NCBI GenBank assembly: GCA_021323395.1
Contig: JAJONL010000042.1
Coordinates: 1 to 32,492, forward strand
Origin: Nitrospira sp.
GTDB taxonomy: Bacteria; Nitrospirota; Nitrospiria; Nitrospirales; Nitrospiraceae
Length of the DNA stretch: 32,492 nt
Direction of reading: 5' to 3'
Part shown: positions 1 to 8,483 of the stretch, in pieces
Position numbering within the stretch: position 1 is the stretch's first letter
Layout: every line of letters starts with the position of its first letter
The notes under the pieces: generated by a model
What the model was told of the DNA's origin: nothing
Databases searched by the model: none
The model's input: only the letters and a program-made list of their open reading frames with translations
Program-made: the position numbers and the translations under genes

Positions 1-657
1 CCCATGAACAACGTGGTGCGCACCACGCTCCAGGCGCTGGCTGCCGTGCTGGGTGGCACGCAATCCCTTCACACCAATTCGATGGACGAAACCTTGGCCC
101 TGCCCACCGAGGAAGCGGTGAAGCTCGCTCTGCGGACACAGCAGGTCATCGCGGCCGAGAGTGAAACGGTCAACTGCGTCGATCCCTTGGGCGGTTCCTA
201 CTTCGTGGAAACCTTGACCAATCGCCTGGAGGACGAAGCGATGAACTATTTCCGAAAGCTGGATCAATTGGGCGGAATGGTGAAGGCGATCGAGAGTGGG
301 TTTCCGCAGCGGGAGATCCTCGATGCTTCGCAACGGTACCAGCGAGAGATCGAACAGCATGAACGAAGCATCGTCGGCGTCACGGATCATGTGGAGAAGG
401 AAGAACAGTCCATACCCATTTTGAAAATCAGACCCGAGGTGGAACAGGAGCAGGTGGCACGGTTGTCCGATCTCAGGAAATCACGCGATCCCTTCAAAAT
501 GGCCGGCTCACTGGAGGAACTGCAGGAGGCGGCTGCCTGCAGCCAAAACGTCATGCCCTATTTGATTGAAGCGGTGAAGGCCAAGGCGACGTTGGGGGAG
601 ATCTGTGCCGCACTGAAGGAAGTGTATGGAACCTATCGAGAGCCGGTGGTGTTGTGA
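1..657 (+). CDS. Methylmalonyl-CoA mutase-type catalytic (large) subunit, 3' part
   Basis: This is the C-terminal 218 residues of a B12-dependent acyl-CoA mutase catalytic chain. The frame is open to the left edge, so the start lies outside the window and the internal ATG at 4 is not the start. The family core NNVVRTTLQALAAVLGGTQS is followed by LHTNS and a DPLGGSYFVE block, as in methylmalonyl-CoA mutases, which interconvert methylmalonyl-CoA and succinyl-CoA. The chain stops without a B12-binding domain; that domain is encoded separately at 1686-2093, as in split archaeal-type mutases. Substrate-choosing residues of the N-terminal barrel are outside the window. Isobutyryl- or 2-hydroxyisobutyryl-CoA mutase therefore cannot be excluded, but LHTNS and the propionate genes nearby favour methylmalonyl-CoA. 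Confidence 0.9.
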   Translation, partial: PMNNVVRTTLQALAAVLGGTQSLHTNSMDETLALPTEEAVKLALRTQQVIAAESETVNCVDPLGGSYFVETLTNRLEDEAMNYFRKLDQLGGMVKAIESGFPQREILDASQRYQREIEQHERSIVGVTDHVEKEEQSIPILKIRPEVEQEQVARLSDLRKSRDPFKMAGSLEELQEAAACSQNVMPYLIEAVKAKATLGEICAALKEVYGTYREPVVL

Positions 658-846
658 GGCGGCGATGACCAGGCGCCTCCGTGCTCGCGCAACGCGCAGC
701 CTCAGAAGGGTGATACGGGAACAGCCAGACCATCCTTCTTGCGCTCAGAACGCGCACGAAAAGACCCGTGCTCGTCAGATGCGCGCAGGGAAATGCGGTC
801 CGGCCGCTCCCTATGGGGATATAAGTCAAAGGAAAGAGCAATAACA

Positions 847-1689
847 ATGAAACTCGGGGCGTTTGAAATTTTCCCTCTGACGGATGGCCGGTTCCGGCTG
901 GATGGAGGAGCCATGTTCGGGGTAGTGCCGAAGGCTCTCTGGCAAAAATGCTGTGAGGCGGACGACTTGAATCGCATCCCGCTTAGCCTGACCTGCTTGC
1001 TGATCCGAGCGCATGGCAAGAACATTCTGGTGGATACGGGGCTGGGCGATAAGGAAGATGCCAAGTTTCAATCGATGTTTGCGGTTGAGCGGACCGCGAC
1101 TCTGCAAGAATCTCTCAAGCAACATGGCCTAAGCCGTGATGACATCCATCTGGTGGTCAACACGCATCTCCACTTTGACCATGCCGGTGGCAATACGGTC
1201 ATGAACGGAAACGGCGCCTCAGTCTCCACCTTCCCCAAGGCGGATTATTATGTGCAACGGGGGGAGTACGAGGATGCCACGAACGCCAATGAACGGACGA
1301 GGGCCAGTTACCGCCGCGACAATTTCATCCCGATCGCACAACTGAATCAGTGGGAATTCCTCCGGGGAGACAGGGAATTGCTGCCTGGAATAACCGCAAT
1401 CGTCACACCGGGGCACACGCGTTTCCACCAGAGCGTGAAAGTGGAATCGGAAGGCCTGATCGCATTTTTCCTGGGCGACCTCATTCCGACCGTCTCCCAT
1501 CTGCCGTTGCCCTACATCATGGGGTACGACCTCTACCCCATCCAGACGCTCGACAGCAAGCGATGGGTATTGGATCGAGCCTTCGAGGGAAATTGGCTCC
1601 TGGTGTTCGAGCATGATCCGCTGATCCAGGCCGGTCATGTCAGGAAAGATGTGGAAGGGAAATATTTTCTGGAAGAGGTGACGTTATGA
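847..1689 (+). CDS. MBL-fold metallo-hydrolase
   Basis: A 280-residue metallo-beta-lactamase-fold protein. The metal motif HLHFDH is at residues 107-112. Further likely ligands are His190 (TPGH), Asp211 (LGD) and His256 (EHD), so two metal sites look intact. I place the start at the ATG at 847, preceded by an AGGAAAGAG-type SD. A longer in-frame reading from 739 has no good ribosome site and starts in low-complexity sequence. No signal peptide is visible, so it is probably cytoplasmic. It lies between the two mutase subunit genes, and its stop overlaps the next start (ATGA). That suggests an acyl-CoA or thioester hydrolase role in the same pathway, which is inference. The 189-base leader before it is the largest gap inside the operon. 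Confidence 0.88.
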   Translation: MKLGAFEIFPLTDGRFRLDGGAMFGVVPKALWQKCCEADDLNRIPLSLTCLLIRAHGKNILVDTGLGDKEDAKFQSMFAVERTATLQESLKQHGLSRDDIHLVVNTHLHFDHAGGNTVMNGNGASVSTFPKADYYVQRGEYEDATNANERTRASYRRDNFIPIAQLNQWEFLRGDRELLPGITAIVTPGHTRFHQSVKVESEGLIAFFLGDLIPTVSHLPLPYIMGYDLYPIQTLDSKRWVLDRAFEGNWLLVFEHDPLIQAGHVRKDVEGKYFLEEVTL

Positions 1690-2093
1690 CCGTCGCGTCG
1701 GCACCCTTGAGGGTCTTGATCGGCAAGGTGGGATTGGATGGCCATGACCGTGGGGTGAAACTCGTCGTTCGGGCGCTCCGTGATGCGGGGGTGGAAATCA
1801 TCTATACAGGTCTCCATCAAACACCGGAACAAATTGTGTCGACCGCAATCCAGGAAGATGTGCAGGCCATTGGTCTCAGCATCCACTCAGGCGCCCACAA
1901 CTCGCTCTTCCCCCGCGTGCTGGCCTTATTGAAAGAACAAGGGGCAGGAGATGTGACGCTGTTCGGCGGAGGCATCATTCCCGATGACGATGTGCCGCGA
2001 CTGAAAGCCGCCGGCGTGCAGATGTTGTTTCGGCCCGCAACCCCGATGCATGACATCGTGGACTTCGTGAAGGGACTCCGAACCGATCGTTGA
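1686..2093 (+). CDS. Cobalamin-binding small subunit of acyl-CoA mutase
   Basis: A 135-residue stand-alone B12-binding domain. It carries the base-off/His-on signature DxHxxG as DGHDRG at residues 18-23, where His20 is the lower cobalt ligand. The SIHSGAHN segment and the glycine-rich LFGGGIIP loop that cradle the nucleotide tail follow. The length matches separate small subunits of split mutases (about 135-140 residues). It should pair with the catalytic chain ending at 657 to form the holoenzyme. Translation is coupled to the MBL-fold gene by a 4-base ATGA overlap. What is unusual is the position: the hydrolase gene separates the two mutase subunits. Confidence 0.93.
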   Translation: MTVASAPLRVLIGKVGLDGHDRGVKLVVRALRDAGVEIIYTGLHQTPEQIVSTAIQEDVQAIGLSIHSGAHNSLFPRVLALLKEQGAGDVTLFGGGIIPDDDVPRLKAAGVQMLFRPATPMHDIVDFVKGLRTDR

Positions 2094-2105
2094 GAGGTTC
2101 CAGTT

Positions 2106-3710
2106 ATGTTGGTCCTCAATACGTCAGTGACCCCGGCCTCAGAAGACTTTCGCCACCGCCGATCCCATTACGACAGCCTGATGGCTGATCTCAAGAAGCA
2201 CTTGGCCTTCATACGGGCCGGCGGACCGGCCGATGCCGTTGCGCTCCACAAAAAGCGCGGGAAAATGACGGCACGTGAGCGGATTGCTGGGCTGCTGGAT
2301 CGCAATTCCCCCTGGATCGAGTTGAGCCCTCTGGCTGCCTTCGGCCTATACGACAACCAAGTCCCGTCGGCGGGCTTGATCACCGGTATCGGTTCAGTCT
2401 CGGGCCGATTCTGCGTCATCGCTGCAAATGATGCCACGGTGAAAGGCGGCACGTATTTTCCACTCACCATCAAGAAACATCTACGGGCACAGGAGATTGC
2501 ACTAGAGAACCGGCTGCCCGCGATCTATCTCGTGGATTCAGGCGGCGTATTCCTGCCGATGCAGGCAGAGGTCTTCGCGGACAAGGACCACTTCGGACGG
2601 ATCTTCTACAACCAGGCGCGCATGTCCGCAGCAGGCATCCCCCAAATTGCTCTGGTCATGGGCATGTGCACCGCCGGCGGCGCCTACATGCCGGCCATGT
2701 GTGATGAAAACGTTATCGTCAAAGGCACCGGCACGATCTATTTGGCGGGGCCGCCACTCGTGAAAGCCGCAACCGGCGAAGAGGTCACCACCGAGGAATT
2801 GGGCGGCGCCGATCTCCATACCCGTCTGTCGGGGGTCAGTGATCATCTGGCAAGGAATGATCGTGAGGCGTTGCAGCTGTGCCGATCGATTGTCACCACG
2901 TTGGGCCGCAGACCTTCAAAGCCGCGCCGGGAAGCAATCGAAGAGCCGCTCTATCCTGCCGAAGAACTCTACGGAATCATCCCAGACAATCCGCGTCAGA
3001 CCTGGGACCTGCGAGAGGCGATTGCGCGTCTTGTGGACGGAAGCCGCTTTCAAGAATTCAAAGCACGGTATGGATCCACGCTGGTCTGTGGTTTCGCCCA
3101 CTGGATGGGCCATCTTATCGGCATCGTCGCCAACAATGGTGTATTGCTCTCGGAATCCGCCCTGAAGGGGGCGCATTTCGTTCAGCTCTGTTCCCAGCGG
3201 CGTCTTCCGCTGGTGTTTTTGCAGAACATCACCGGCTTCATGGTGGGGAAAGACTATGAAAGCAGGGGCATCATCAAAGACGGCGCCAAGATGGTGCAGG
3301 CGGTCGCAACCGCTGAGGTCCCCAAGTTCACCATTCTGATCGGCGCCTCCCACGGGGCGGGCAATTACGCCATGTGCGGCCGCGGCTATGGGCCCAGATT
3401 CCTCTTTTGCTGGCCCAACGCCCGAACCTCGGTGATGGGTGCGCAACAGGCCGCTCAGGTCCTGGTCACCGTGAAGCGGCAACAAAGGGAACGGGAACAG
3501 GCAGAACTATCCGAAGAAGAAGAACGACGGATGACCGACATGACCCTTCGGCAATATGAACAGGAAGGCAGTCCCTATTTCAGCAGCGCCCGCCTCTGGG
3601 ACGACGGCATCCTTGATCCATTGGACACGCGCAAGGTTCTTGGCCTCTGTCTGGATCTTGCCGCCACCAGCCCGACCAGAGAGAGCCGGGCGCCGGTATT
3701 TCGCATGTGA
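2106..3710 (+). CDS. liuB: Acyl-CoA carboxylase carboxyltransferase (beta) subunit, methylcrotonyl-CoA type
   Basis: A 534-residue carboxyltransferase. The crotonase-like N half holds a biotin-side motif ([11 protein letters not shown]), followed by [20 protein letters not shown] and [11 protein letters not shown]. The second half carries the acyl-CoA site ([25 protein letters not shown]). The SGGxFLP form and the [14 protein letters not shown] stretch resemble methylcrotonyl-CoA carboxylase beta more than propionyl-CoA carboxylase. The leucine-pathway hydratase and HMG-CoA lyase lie directly downstream. It would carboxylate 3-methylcrotonyl-CoA with a biotin carboxylase/BCCP subunit that is not in this window. 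Geranyl-CoA carboxylase is the main alternative. The start is the ATG at 2106, 12 bases after the previous stop, with a GAGGTTCC-type SD. Confidence 0.88.
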   Translation: MLVLNTSVTPASEDFRHRRSHYDSLMADLKKHLAFIRAGGPADAVALHKKRGKMTARERIAGLLDRNSPWIELSPLAAFGLYDNQVPSAGLITGIGSVSGRFCVIAANDATVKGGTYFPLTIKKHLRAQEIALENRLPAIYLVDSGGVFLPMQAEVFADKDHFGRIFYNQARMSAAGIPQIALVMGMCTAGGAYMPAMCDENVIVKGTGTIYLAGPPLVKAATGEEVTTEELGGADLHTRLSGVSDHLARNDREALQLCRSIVTTLGRRPSKPRREAIEEPLYPAEELYGIIPDNPRQTWDLREAIARLVDGSRFQEFKARYGSTLVCGFAHWMGHLIGIVANNGVLLSESALKGAHFVQLCSQRRLPLVFLQNITGFMVGKDYESRGIIKDGAKMVQAVATAEVPKFTILIGASHGAGNYAMCGRGYGPRFLFCWPNARTSVMGAQQAAQVLVTVKRQQREREQAELSEEEERRMTDMTLRQYEQEGSPYFSSARLWDDGILDPLDTRKVLGLCLDLAATSPTRESRAPVFRM

Positions 3711-3736
3711 GGGCGACTGGAGGAAAGGAGCCACGG

Positions 3737-4558
3737 ATGGGCCTCTGTATGACTATCTCGGTTGAATCGGATGACACCTTTGCCCGCGTCACCCTCAACC
3801 GGCCTGACCGGCGCAATGCCATCGACGGTCGGATGATAACGGAGCTTCGTAAAACCTTCGAGAAACTGGCGCGTGAGCCATCCCTGAGAGGGATCGTGCT
3901 CGCTGCTGCTGGATCGGTCTTTTGCGCGGGGGCCGACATTCAATGGATGCAGTCCGCATCGCCGGTCTCGAAATCTCAGGCACAAGACGATGCCCAACGT
4001 CTCACCCTGATGTTTCGCGCCATCGACGAATGTTCTTGTCCGGTGATCGGCCTGGTGCAGGGGCCTGCCTTCGGGGGCGGAGTCGGACTGATGGCAGTCT
4101 GCGATATGGTCGTTGCGGCGGAAGATGCGACATTCTCGCTCAGCGAAACCAGGCTGGGCTTGGTCCCGGCGGTGATCGCACCCTTTCTCCTGCGCAAGGC
4201 GGGCGAATCATTTCTTCGCCGCTATTGCCTCACCGGCGAGACCTTCAGCACATCGGTTGCCCACCGGTTTGGCCTCGTCCATGACGTCGTTCCCCAGAGC
4301 GATCTTGACGATAGAATCACCGAATTAACCGAGGCGATCATGCGCCTGGCTCCCCGCGCAACGAGGGAAAGCAAAGCGTTGCTTCACAAGATGCTCCCCT
4401 TGCCCGAAGGGGATCGGTGGGCGCTATGTACAAAGACCAACGCCGGCGCTCGTTGCGCCCCTGAGGCCAAGGAAGGACTCCAGGCATTTGTTGAAAAGCG
4501 GCTGCCTTCCTGGGCCACACCACGCGAGCTGAAGGCACAGCCGATGCTGAAGACATAA
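3737..4558 (+). CDS. liuC: Enoyl-CoA hydratase/isomerase family, methylglutaconyl-CoA hydratase-like
   Basis: A 273-residue crotonase. The oxyanion-hole segments are FCAGADIQWM and GPAFGGGVGLMAVCDMVVAA. The active-site stretch FSLSETRLGLVPAVIAPFLL resembles LiuC-type 3-methylglutaconyl-CoA hydratases, which hydrate the product of the preceding carboxylase to HMG-CoA. The frame can be read from a GTG at 3707 overlapping the previous stop. I choose the ATG at 3737 because it follows a very strong SD (GGAGGAAAGGAG at 3719-3730) at normal spacing and begins the conserved fold. The LiuC assignment rests on motif resemblance plus position between the carboxylase and the lyase. A generic enoyl-CoA hydratase is the alternative. 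Confidence 0.87.
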   Translation: MGLCMTISVESDDTFARVTLNRPDRRNAIDGRMITELRKTFEKLAREPSLRGIVLAAAGSVFCAGADIQWMQSASPVSKSQAQDDAQRLTLMFRAIDECSCPVIGLVQGPAFGGGVGLMAVCDMVVAAEDATFSLSETRLGLVPAVIAPFLLRKAGESFLRRYCLTGETFSTSVAHRFGLVHDVVPQSDLDDRITELTEAIMRLAPRATRESKALLHKMLPLPEGDRWALCTKTNAGARCAPEAKEGLQAFVEKRLPSWATPRELKAQPMLKT

Positions 4559-4559
4559 G

Positions 4560-5507
4560 ATGTTGCAGGCAGCCCTCCATAATTCATGTCATTCACCCCT
4601 GCGGATCACCGAGGTCTCTCCTCGGGACGGGCTGCAGCACGAATCGGCCTTCGTGCCGACGGTGCGCAAGATTGCCTTGATCAATGCCTTGTCGCGAACC
4701 GGCGTGGCGGAAATTGAGGCCGGCTCCTTCGTGTCGCCTACCGCCATCCCGCAGCTGGCTGATTCCGACGAGGTCTTCCGCGCCATCGAACGGATTTCAG
4801 GTGTGACCTATTCCGCGCTGGTTCCGAACGAACGCGGCCTCGAGCGGGCAAGGGCGGCAGCCGTGAACAAGATTGCGGTCTTCACCGCCGCCTCGGACAG
4901 CTTCACGCGGCGTAACATCAAAGCGACCGTGCAGGAATCGCTCACCCGCTTCAGACCGATTGTCACGGCGGCCAAACGAGACGGTTTGGCGGTGCGGGCC
5001 TATGTGTCTACGGTGGTATTTTGTCCCTATGAAGGCCGGATTCCGCCTGCACGGGTTATGGATGTGATGAAGCGACTGCTCGACCTTGGCGTGGATGACA
5101 TCTCGTTGGGCGAGACGATCGGCAAGGCTTCGCCGTCGGACATCCGGGCGTTGCTCGATAGCGTGATGTCGTCTATCGACCCGGTCCGCCTGTCGCTGCA
5201 TTTCCATGACACCTATGGAATGGCCATTGCCAACGCCCTCACGGCCTGGTGGGACTATGGGATCACGGCTTTCGATTCTTCAGCCGGGGGTCTCGGCGGC
5301 TGTCCCTATGCGCCCGGAGCCTCCGGTAACGTCGCGACGGAGGATTTGGTCTTTGCCCTGAAAGCATCCGGCGCCAGCGTGCCGGTGAACGAAAGGCTGG
5401 TGGTCGCCTGCGCGCAAGAGCTCAGTGACGCCGTGCGGCATCCTTTGAACTCGCGGCTGTCGCAGCTCCTTCATCTTCAGACACCGCTGCCCGAGCTGAA
5501 GGGGTGA
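4560..5507 (+). CDS. liuE: Hydroxymethylglutaryl-CoA lyase
   Basis: A 315-residue HMGL-like TIM-barrel enzyme (also called mvaB). It splits HMG-CoA to acetyl-CoA and acetoacetate, the last step of leucine breakdown. Visible motifs are EVSPRDGLQ near residues 18-26 with the catalytic Arg-Asp, the metal-binding SLHFHDTYGMA near residue 212, and GGLGGCPYAPGASGNVATED near residue 243. The last contains the catalytic cysteine and is the family signature. The start ATG is one base after the hydratase stop, so translation is probably coupled; no strong separate SD is seen. The stop is followed after one base by the next start. Confidence 0.95.
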   Translation: MLQAALHNSCHSPLRITEVSPRDGLQHESAFVPTVRKIALINALSRTGVAEIEAGSFVSPTAIPQLADSDEVFRAIERISGVTYSALVPNERGLERARAAAVNKIAVFTAASDSFTRRNIKATVQESLTRFRPIVTAAKRDGLAVRAYVSTVVFCPYEGRIPPARVMDVMKRLLDLGVDDISLGETIGKASPSDIRALLDSVMSSIDPVRLSLHFHDTYGMAIANALTAWWDYGITAFDSSAGGLGGCPYAPGASGNVATEDLVFALKASGASVPVNERLVVACAQELSDAVRHPLNSRLSQLLHLQTPLPELKG

Positions 5508-5508
5508 C

Positions 5509-6282
5509 ATGAGCCAAGCCGGAGCCGGTCGATCATTGAAACGTGAGGATGCCGCCGTCATGGCCGAACAGGTGATGGCCGGTGAGATCCGGGCTGTGGC
5601 TCGCGTGATCACCTGGCTTGAAGATCAGCAACCGCTCGGACCCGCCGTCATCCAACAGCTCCTGCTACCAGCGAGGCGCGCCATGGTGATCGGCATCACG
5701 GGCTATCCAGGCACGGGCAAGAGCACAGTGATCGATCACCTCATCACAGCCTATCGCCGACTCGGCCACAGGGTCGGCGTCCTCGCGATCGATATCACCA
5801 GCCCTGTCACCGGTGGGGCCTTGCTGGGTGACCGCATTAGGATGCAGCACCATGCCGACGATCCGAATGTATACATTCGCAGTATGGCGACACGCGGGCA
5901 GCAGGGCGGACTCGCGCGGGCGACGCGGGGGGCGCTGCAGGTCTTGGAAGCAGCCGCCTACGACGTGATTCTGATTGAGACGGTCGGTGTCGGCCAGAAT
6001 GAAATCGACATTATGCAGATGGCCCACACAGTGGTGGCGCTGGTGGCGCCGGGGCTCGGCGACGACATTCAGGCCATGAAGGCCGGGTTGTTGGAAGTGG
6101 CGGACATTGTGGTCGTGAACAAAGCCGACCGTGAAGGCGCCGATGCCGCGATACGGGATCTGCGTGAATGGTGTCCACACGTCATTCGCACCGTCGCGGT
6201 GAAGGGGGACGGGATCGCTGAGCTGATCGCAGCGATCGCCGAACATGAACGGCTGAAAGATCTTGCGCAAATGCCGAGCTGA
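5509..6282 (+). CDS. meaB: MeaB/ArgK-type GTPase, mutase chaperone (short form)
   Basis: A 257-residue P-loop GTPase of the MeaB/ArgK family. These proteins gate B12 loading and protect acyl-CoA mutases from inactivation. Walker A is GYPGTGKST at residues 65-73. The base-contact motif NKAD is near residue 204. IETVGVGQNEIDI and the DDIQAMKAG block are characteristic of the family. Family members are usually about 320-330 residues with a C-terminal dimerisation arm. This one ends shortly after the G domain (EHERLKDLAQ), so the arm is missing or much reduced, with no sign of a frameshift. Its place in the operon with both mutase subunits supports the chaperone role. It starts one base after the HMG-CoA lyase stop. 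Confidence 0.92.
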   Translation: MSQAGAGRSLKREDAAVMAEQVMAGEIRAVARVITWLEDQQPLGPAVIQQLLLPARRAMVIGITGYPGTGKSTVIDHLITAYRRLGHRVGVLAIDITSPVTGGALLGDRIRMQHHADDPNVYIRSMATRGQQGGLARATRGALQVLEAAAYDVILIETVGVGQNEIDIMQMAHTVVALVAPGLGDDIQAMKAGLLEVADIVVVNKADREGADAAIRDLREWCPHVIRTVAVKGDGIAELIAAIAEHERLKDLAQMPS

Positions 6283-6311
6283 GACAAACGCGTTCTCTTG
6301 AGAAGGTCATC

Positions 6312-7580
6312 ATGTTGGCAAACCGCCTTGCCGGCTATACACAGGCGCTCTGTTATGACGACCTGCCCGGTGACGTCGTCCATGAGGTCAAGCGACGGAT
6401 GCTCGACAGCCTGGCCTGCGCGTTCGGCGCCTGGAGCGCCGCGCCCTGCCGGATCGCGCGCCAGGTCGCGCAATCAGCCAGGATTCCAGGCGGCGCGACA
6501 CTGTGGGGAACCACCCACAAGACTCTGCCCGAGTTGGCGACCTTTGCCAACGGCGCCCTGGTGCGCTACCTCGACTTCAACGACACCTACCTCTCCAAGG
6601 AACCGGCCCATCCATCCGACAATCTGTCGGCCATCCTCGCGGCAGGCGAAACCAGCCATGCATCCGGCAAACGGGTCATTCAGGCCATTGCCTTGGCCTA
6701 CGAAATCCAGTGCCGGCTCTGTGACGCAGCCGCATTACGGCCCCGTGGGTGGGACCATGTGACCTATGGATCGATTTCGTCCACGCTCGGCGTGGCCAAG
6801 ACGATGAAACTGACGGAAGCTCAAACCACTCAGGCCATCAACCTGGCTGCTGTGGCCAATGTAGCGCTCAGACAAACCAGAGTCGGCGACATGTCGATGT
6901 GGAAGGCCTGCGCGTTTTCCAACGCCGCACGCAACGGCATGTTTGCCGCCCTCCTGGCCCAACGCGGCCTGACGGGACCGGCACCGATCTTTGAAGGCGA
7001 AAAGGGGTTCATGAAGTTGATCTCCGGGCCATTCGAGCTGCCGGTGCTGGGGGGAGAGAGAACCCTTGGCGATAAGGCGGTTCCGTTTAAAATGTTGGAT
7101 ACCTATATCAAACATTTCCCGGTGGAATACCACGCGCAAACCGCCGTGGAGGCCGCGCTGTCCCTGCGAGCCGAGCTGATTGACGCGGAAGGCCCACAGG
7201 CCCACGAGCGCCTCACCGAGATCGAGATCGGAAGTTATGACGTGGCCATTGAAATTATCGGGCGTGATCCGGAGAAGTGGCAACCGACCACGAGAGAAAC
7301 GGCCGATCACAGCCTTCCCTATTGTGTGGCCGCAGCCTTGCTCGACGGTCGTGTCGCCTTGCATTCATTCGATCCCAAACGATTGCGGGACCCGGCGCTC
7401 CACGAGCTGATGAAGAAAGTCCGCGTCGTGGATCAACCGGAATTCGTGGGTCGCTATCCCGCAGCCATGCCGACCCGTGTCACGGTGAGGACCACGACTG
7501 GGAAAGCATACGTGAAGCAGGTGGACATACCCTTGGGCCATCCCGGTCATCCCATGTCGGATCGAGATGTGCACTTCTGA
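6312..7580 (+). CDS. prpD: MmgE/PrpD family protein, probable 2-methylcitrate dehydratase
   Basis: A 422-residue MmgE/PrpD-family protein with a helical N-terminal domain (KRRMLDSLACAFGAW near residues 26-40) and the conserved blocks LDFNDTYLS, YEIQCRLC and GWDHVTYGSIS. PrpD dehydrates 2-methylcitrate to 2-methylaconitate in the methylcitrate cycle. It is somewhat shorter than the classical enterobacterial PrpD (about 480). The family also includes cis-aconitate decarboxylase and other dehydratases, so function rests on the immediate prpB and prpC neighbours. The ATG at 6312 follows GAGAAGGTCATC, an acceptable SD. It starts 29 bases after the GTPase gene. No acnD or prpF gene is present, so rehydration of methylaconitate would need an aconitase encoded elsewhere. 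Confidence 0.88.
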   Translation: MLANRLAGYTQALCYDDLPGDVVHEVKRRMLDSLACAFGAWSAAPCRIARQVAQSARIPGGATLWGTTHKTLPELATFANGALVRYLDFNDTYLSKEPAHPSDNLSAILAAGETSHASGKRVIQAIALAYEIQCRLCDAAALRPRGWDHVTYGSISSTLGVAKTMKLTEAQTTQAINLAAVANVALRQTRVGDMSMWKACAFSNAARNGMFAALLAQRGLTGPAPIFEGEKGFMKLISGPFELPVLGGERTLGDKAVPFKMLDTYIKHFPVEYHAQTAVEAALSLRAELIDAEGPQAHERLTEIEIGSYDVAIEIIGRDPEKWQPTTRETADHSLPYCVAAALLDGRVALHSFDPKRLRDPALHELMKKVRVVDQPEFVGRYPAAMPTRVTVRTTTGKAYVKQVDIPLGHPGHPMSDRDVHF

Positions 7581-7592
7581 AAGTGACGCATC

Positions 7593-8483
7593 GTGACGCC
7601 TAACAACCCGACGGTCTCAAAACCGCGACGCCTGCGTGAGCTGTTGGCTACCGGCACCTGGCCGATCCTGGGCGGGTGTAATGCGTTGACCGCCATGCAA
7701 ATTGAACGGGCAGGTTATCAGGTGGTCTATGTGTCGGGCGCGGCCATCTCAGCCGCCCGCGGTTTGCCCGATATCGGTCTGATCACATTGGAGGACATGG
7801 CGAAGGAAGCGGCTGCCATCGCCAAGGCGGTGGCGATCCCCACCCTCGTTGATGCGGACACCGGTTATGGTCCGCCTTCGGCCCTGCGGAAAGCAGTTCA
7901 GGAATTTGAGCGGGCCGGATTGGCCGGCATGCAGATCGAAGATCAAGAAGAGGCGAAGAAATGCGGCCACCTGTCTGATAAACGAGTGATTTCAATTGGT
8001 GACATGGTCGCCAAGATCAAGGCAGCCGTTCAAGCGAAGCAGAATCGCGATTTCATGGTTGTGGCCCGGACAGATGCCAGGGAGGGAGATGGACTTGCTG
8101 CCGCCATTCAGCGAGGTCTCGCTTATGTCGAGGCAGGAGCGGACGCGCTGTTCCCCGAAGCGCTGTTGTCCGCCGAGGAATTCGGGACCTTTGCCCTGGA
8201 GATGAAAAAGGCTGGCATTCAGGTGCCGCTGATCGCCAACATGACGGAGTTCGGCAAGACACCCTACCTGAGCGTCGGGGAATTCGAAACATTGGGCTAT
8301 CGCGGCGTTCTGTTTCCTGTCAGCACATTGCGGGTCGCCGCCCGGGCCGTCGAGAAGCTGCTGGTGGAACTGAAGTTCTTCGGCTCGCAGCGGGATTGGC
8401 TCGATCACATGATGACGCGGCAGGAGCTCTACGAGCTGCTTCGGTACGACCACGAAAGAAGGAGGGACGTGGAGGCACTATGA
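7593..8483 (+). CDS. prpB: 2-methylisocitrate lyase
   Basis: A 296-residue isocitrate lyase/PEP mutase superfamily enzyme that splits 2-methylisocitrate into pyruvate and succinate. The catalytic KKCGH is at residues 122-126 and the metal-binding DADTGYG at 87-93. MQIEDQ and VARTDAR follow, and all match PrpB. The length is usual for the family. The start is a GTG at 7593; no ATG lies near the conserved N-terminus (LRELLATGTWPILGGCNA), and the SD is weak. The gene starts 12 bases after prpD and its stop overlaps the next ATG (ATGA), so its expression is tied to prpD and prpC. Confidence 0.93.
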   Translation: MTPNNPTVSKPRRLRELLATGTWPILGGCNALTAMQIERAGYQVVYVSGAAISAARGLPDIGLITLEDMAKEAAAIAKAVAIPTLVDADTGYGPPSALRKAVQEFERAGLAGMQIEDQEEAKKCGHLSDKRVISIGDMVAKIKAAVQAKQNRDFMVVARTDAREGDGLAAAIQRGLAYVEAGADALFPEALLSAEEFGTFALEMKKAGIQVPLIANMTEFGKTPYLSVGEFETLGYRGVLFPVSTLRVAARAVEKLLVELKFFGSQRDWLDHMMTRQELYELLRYDHERRRDVEAL

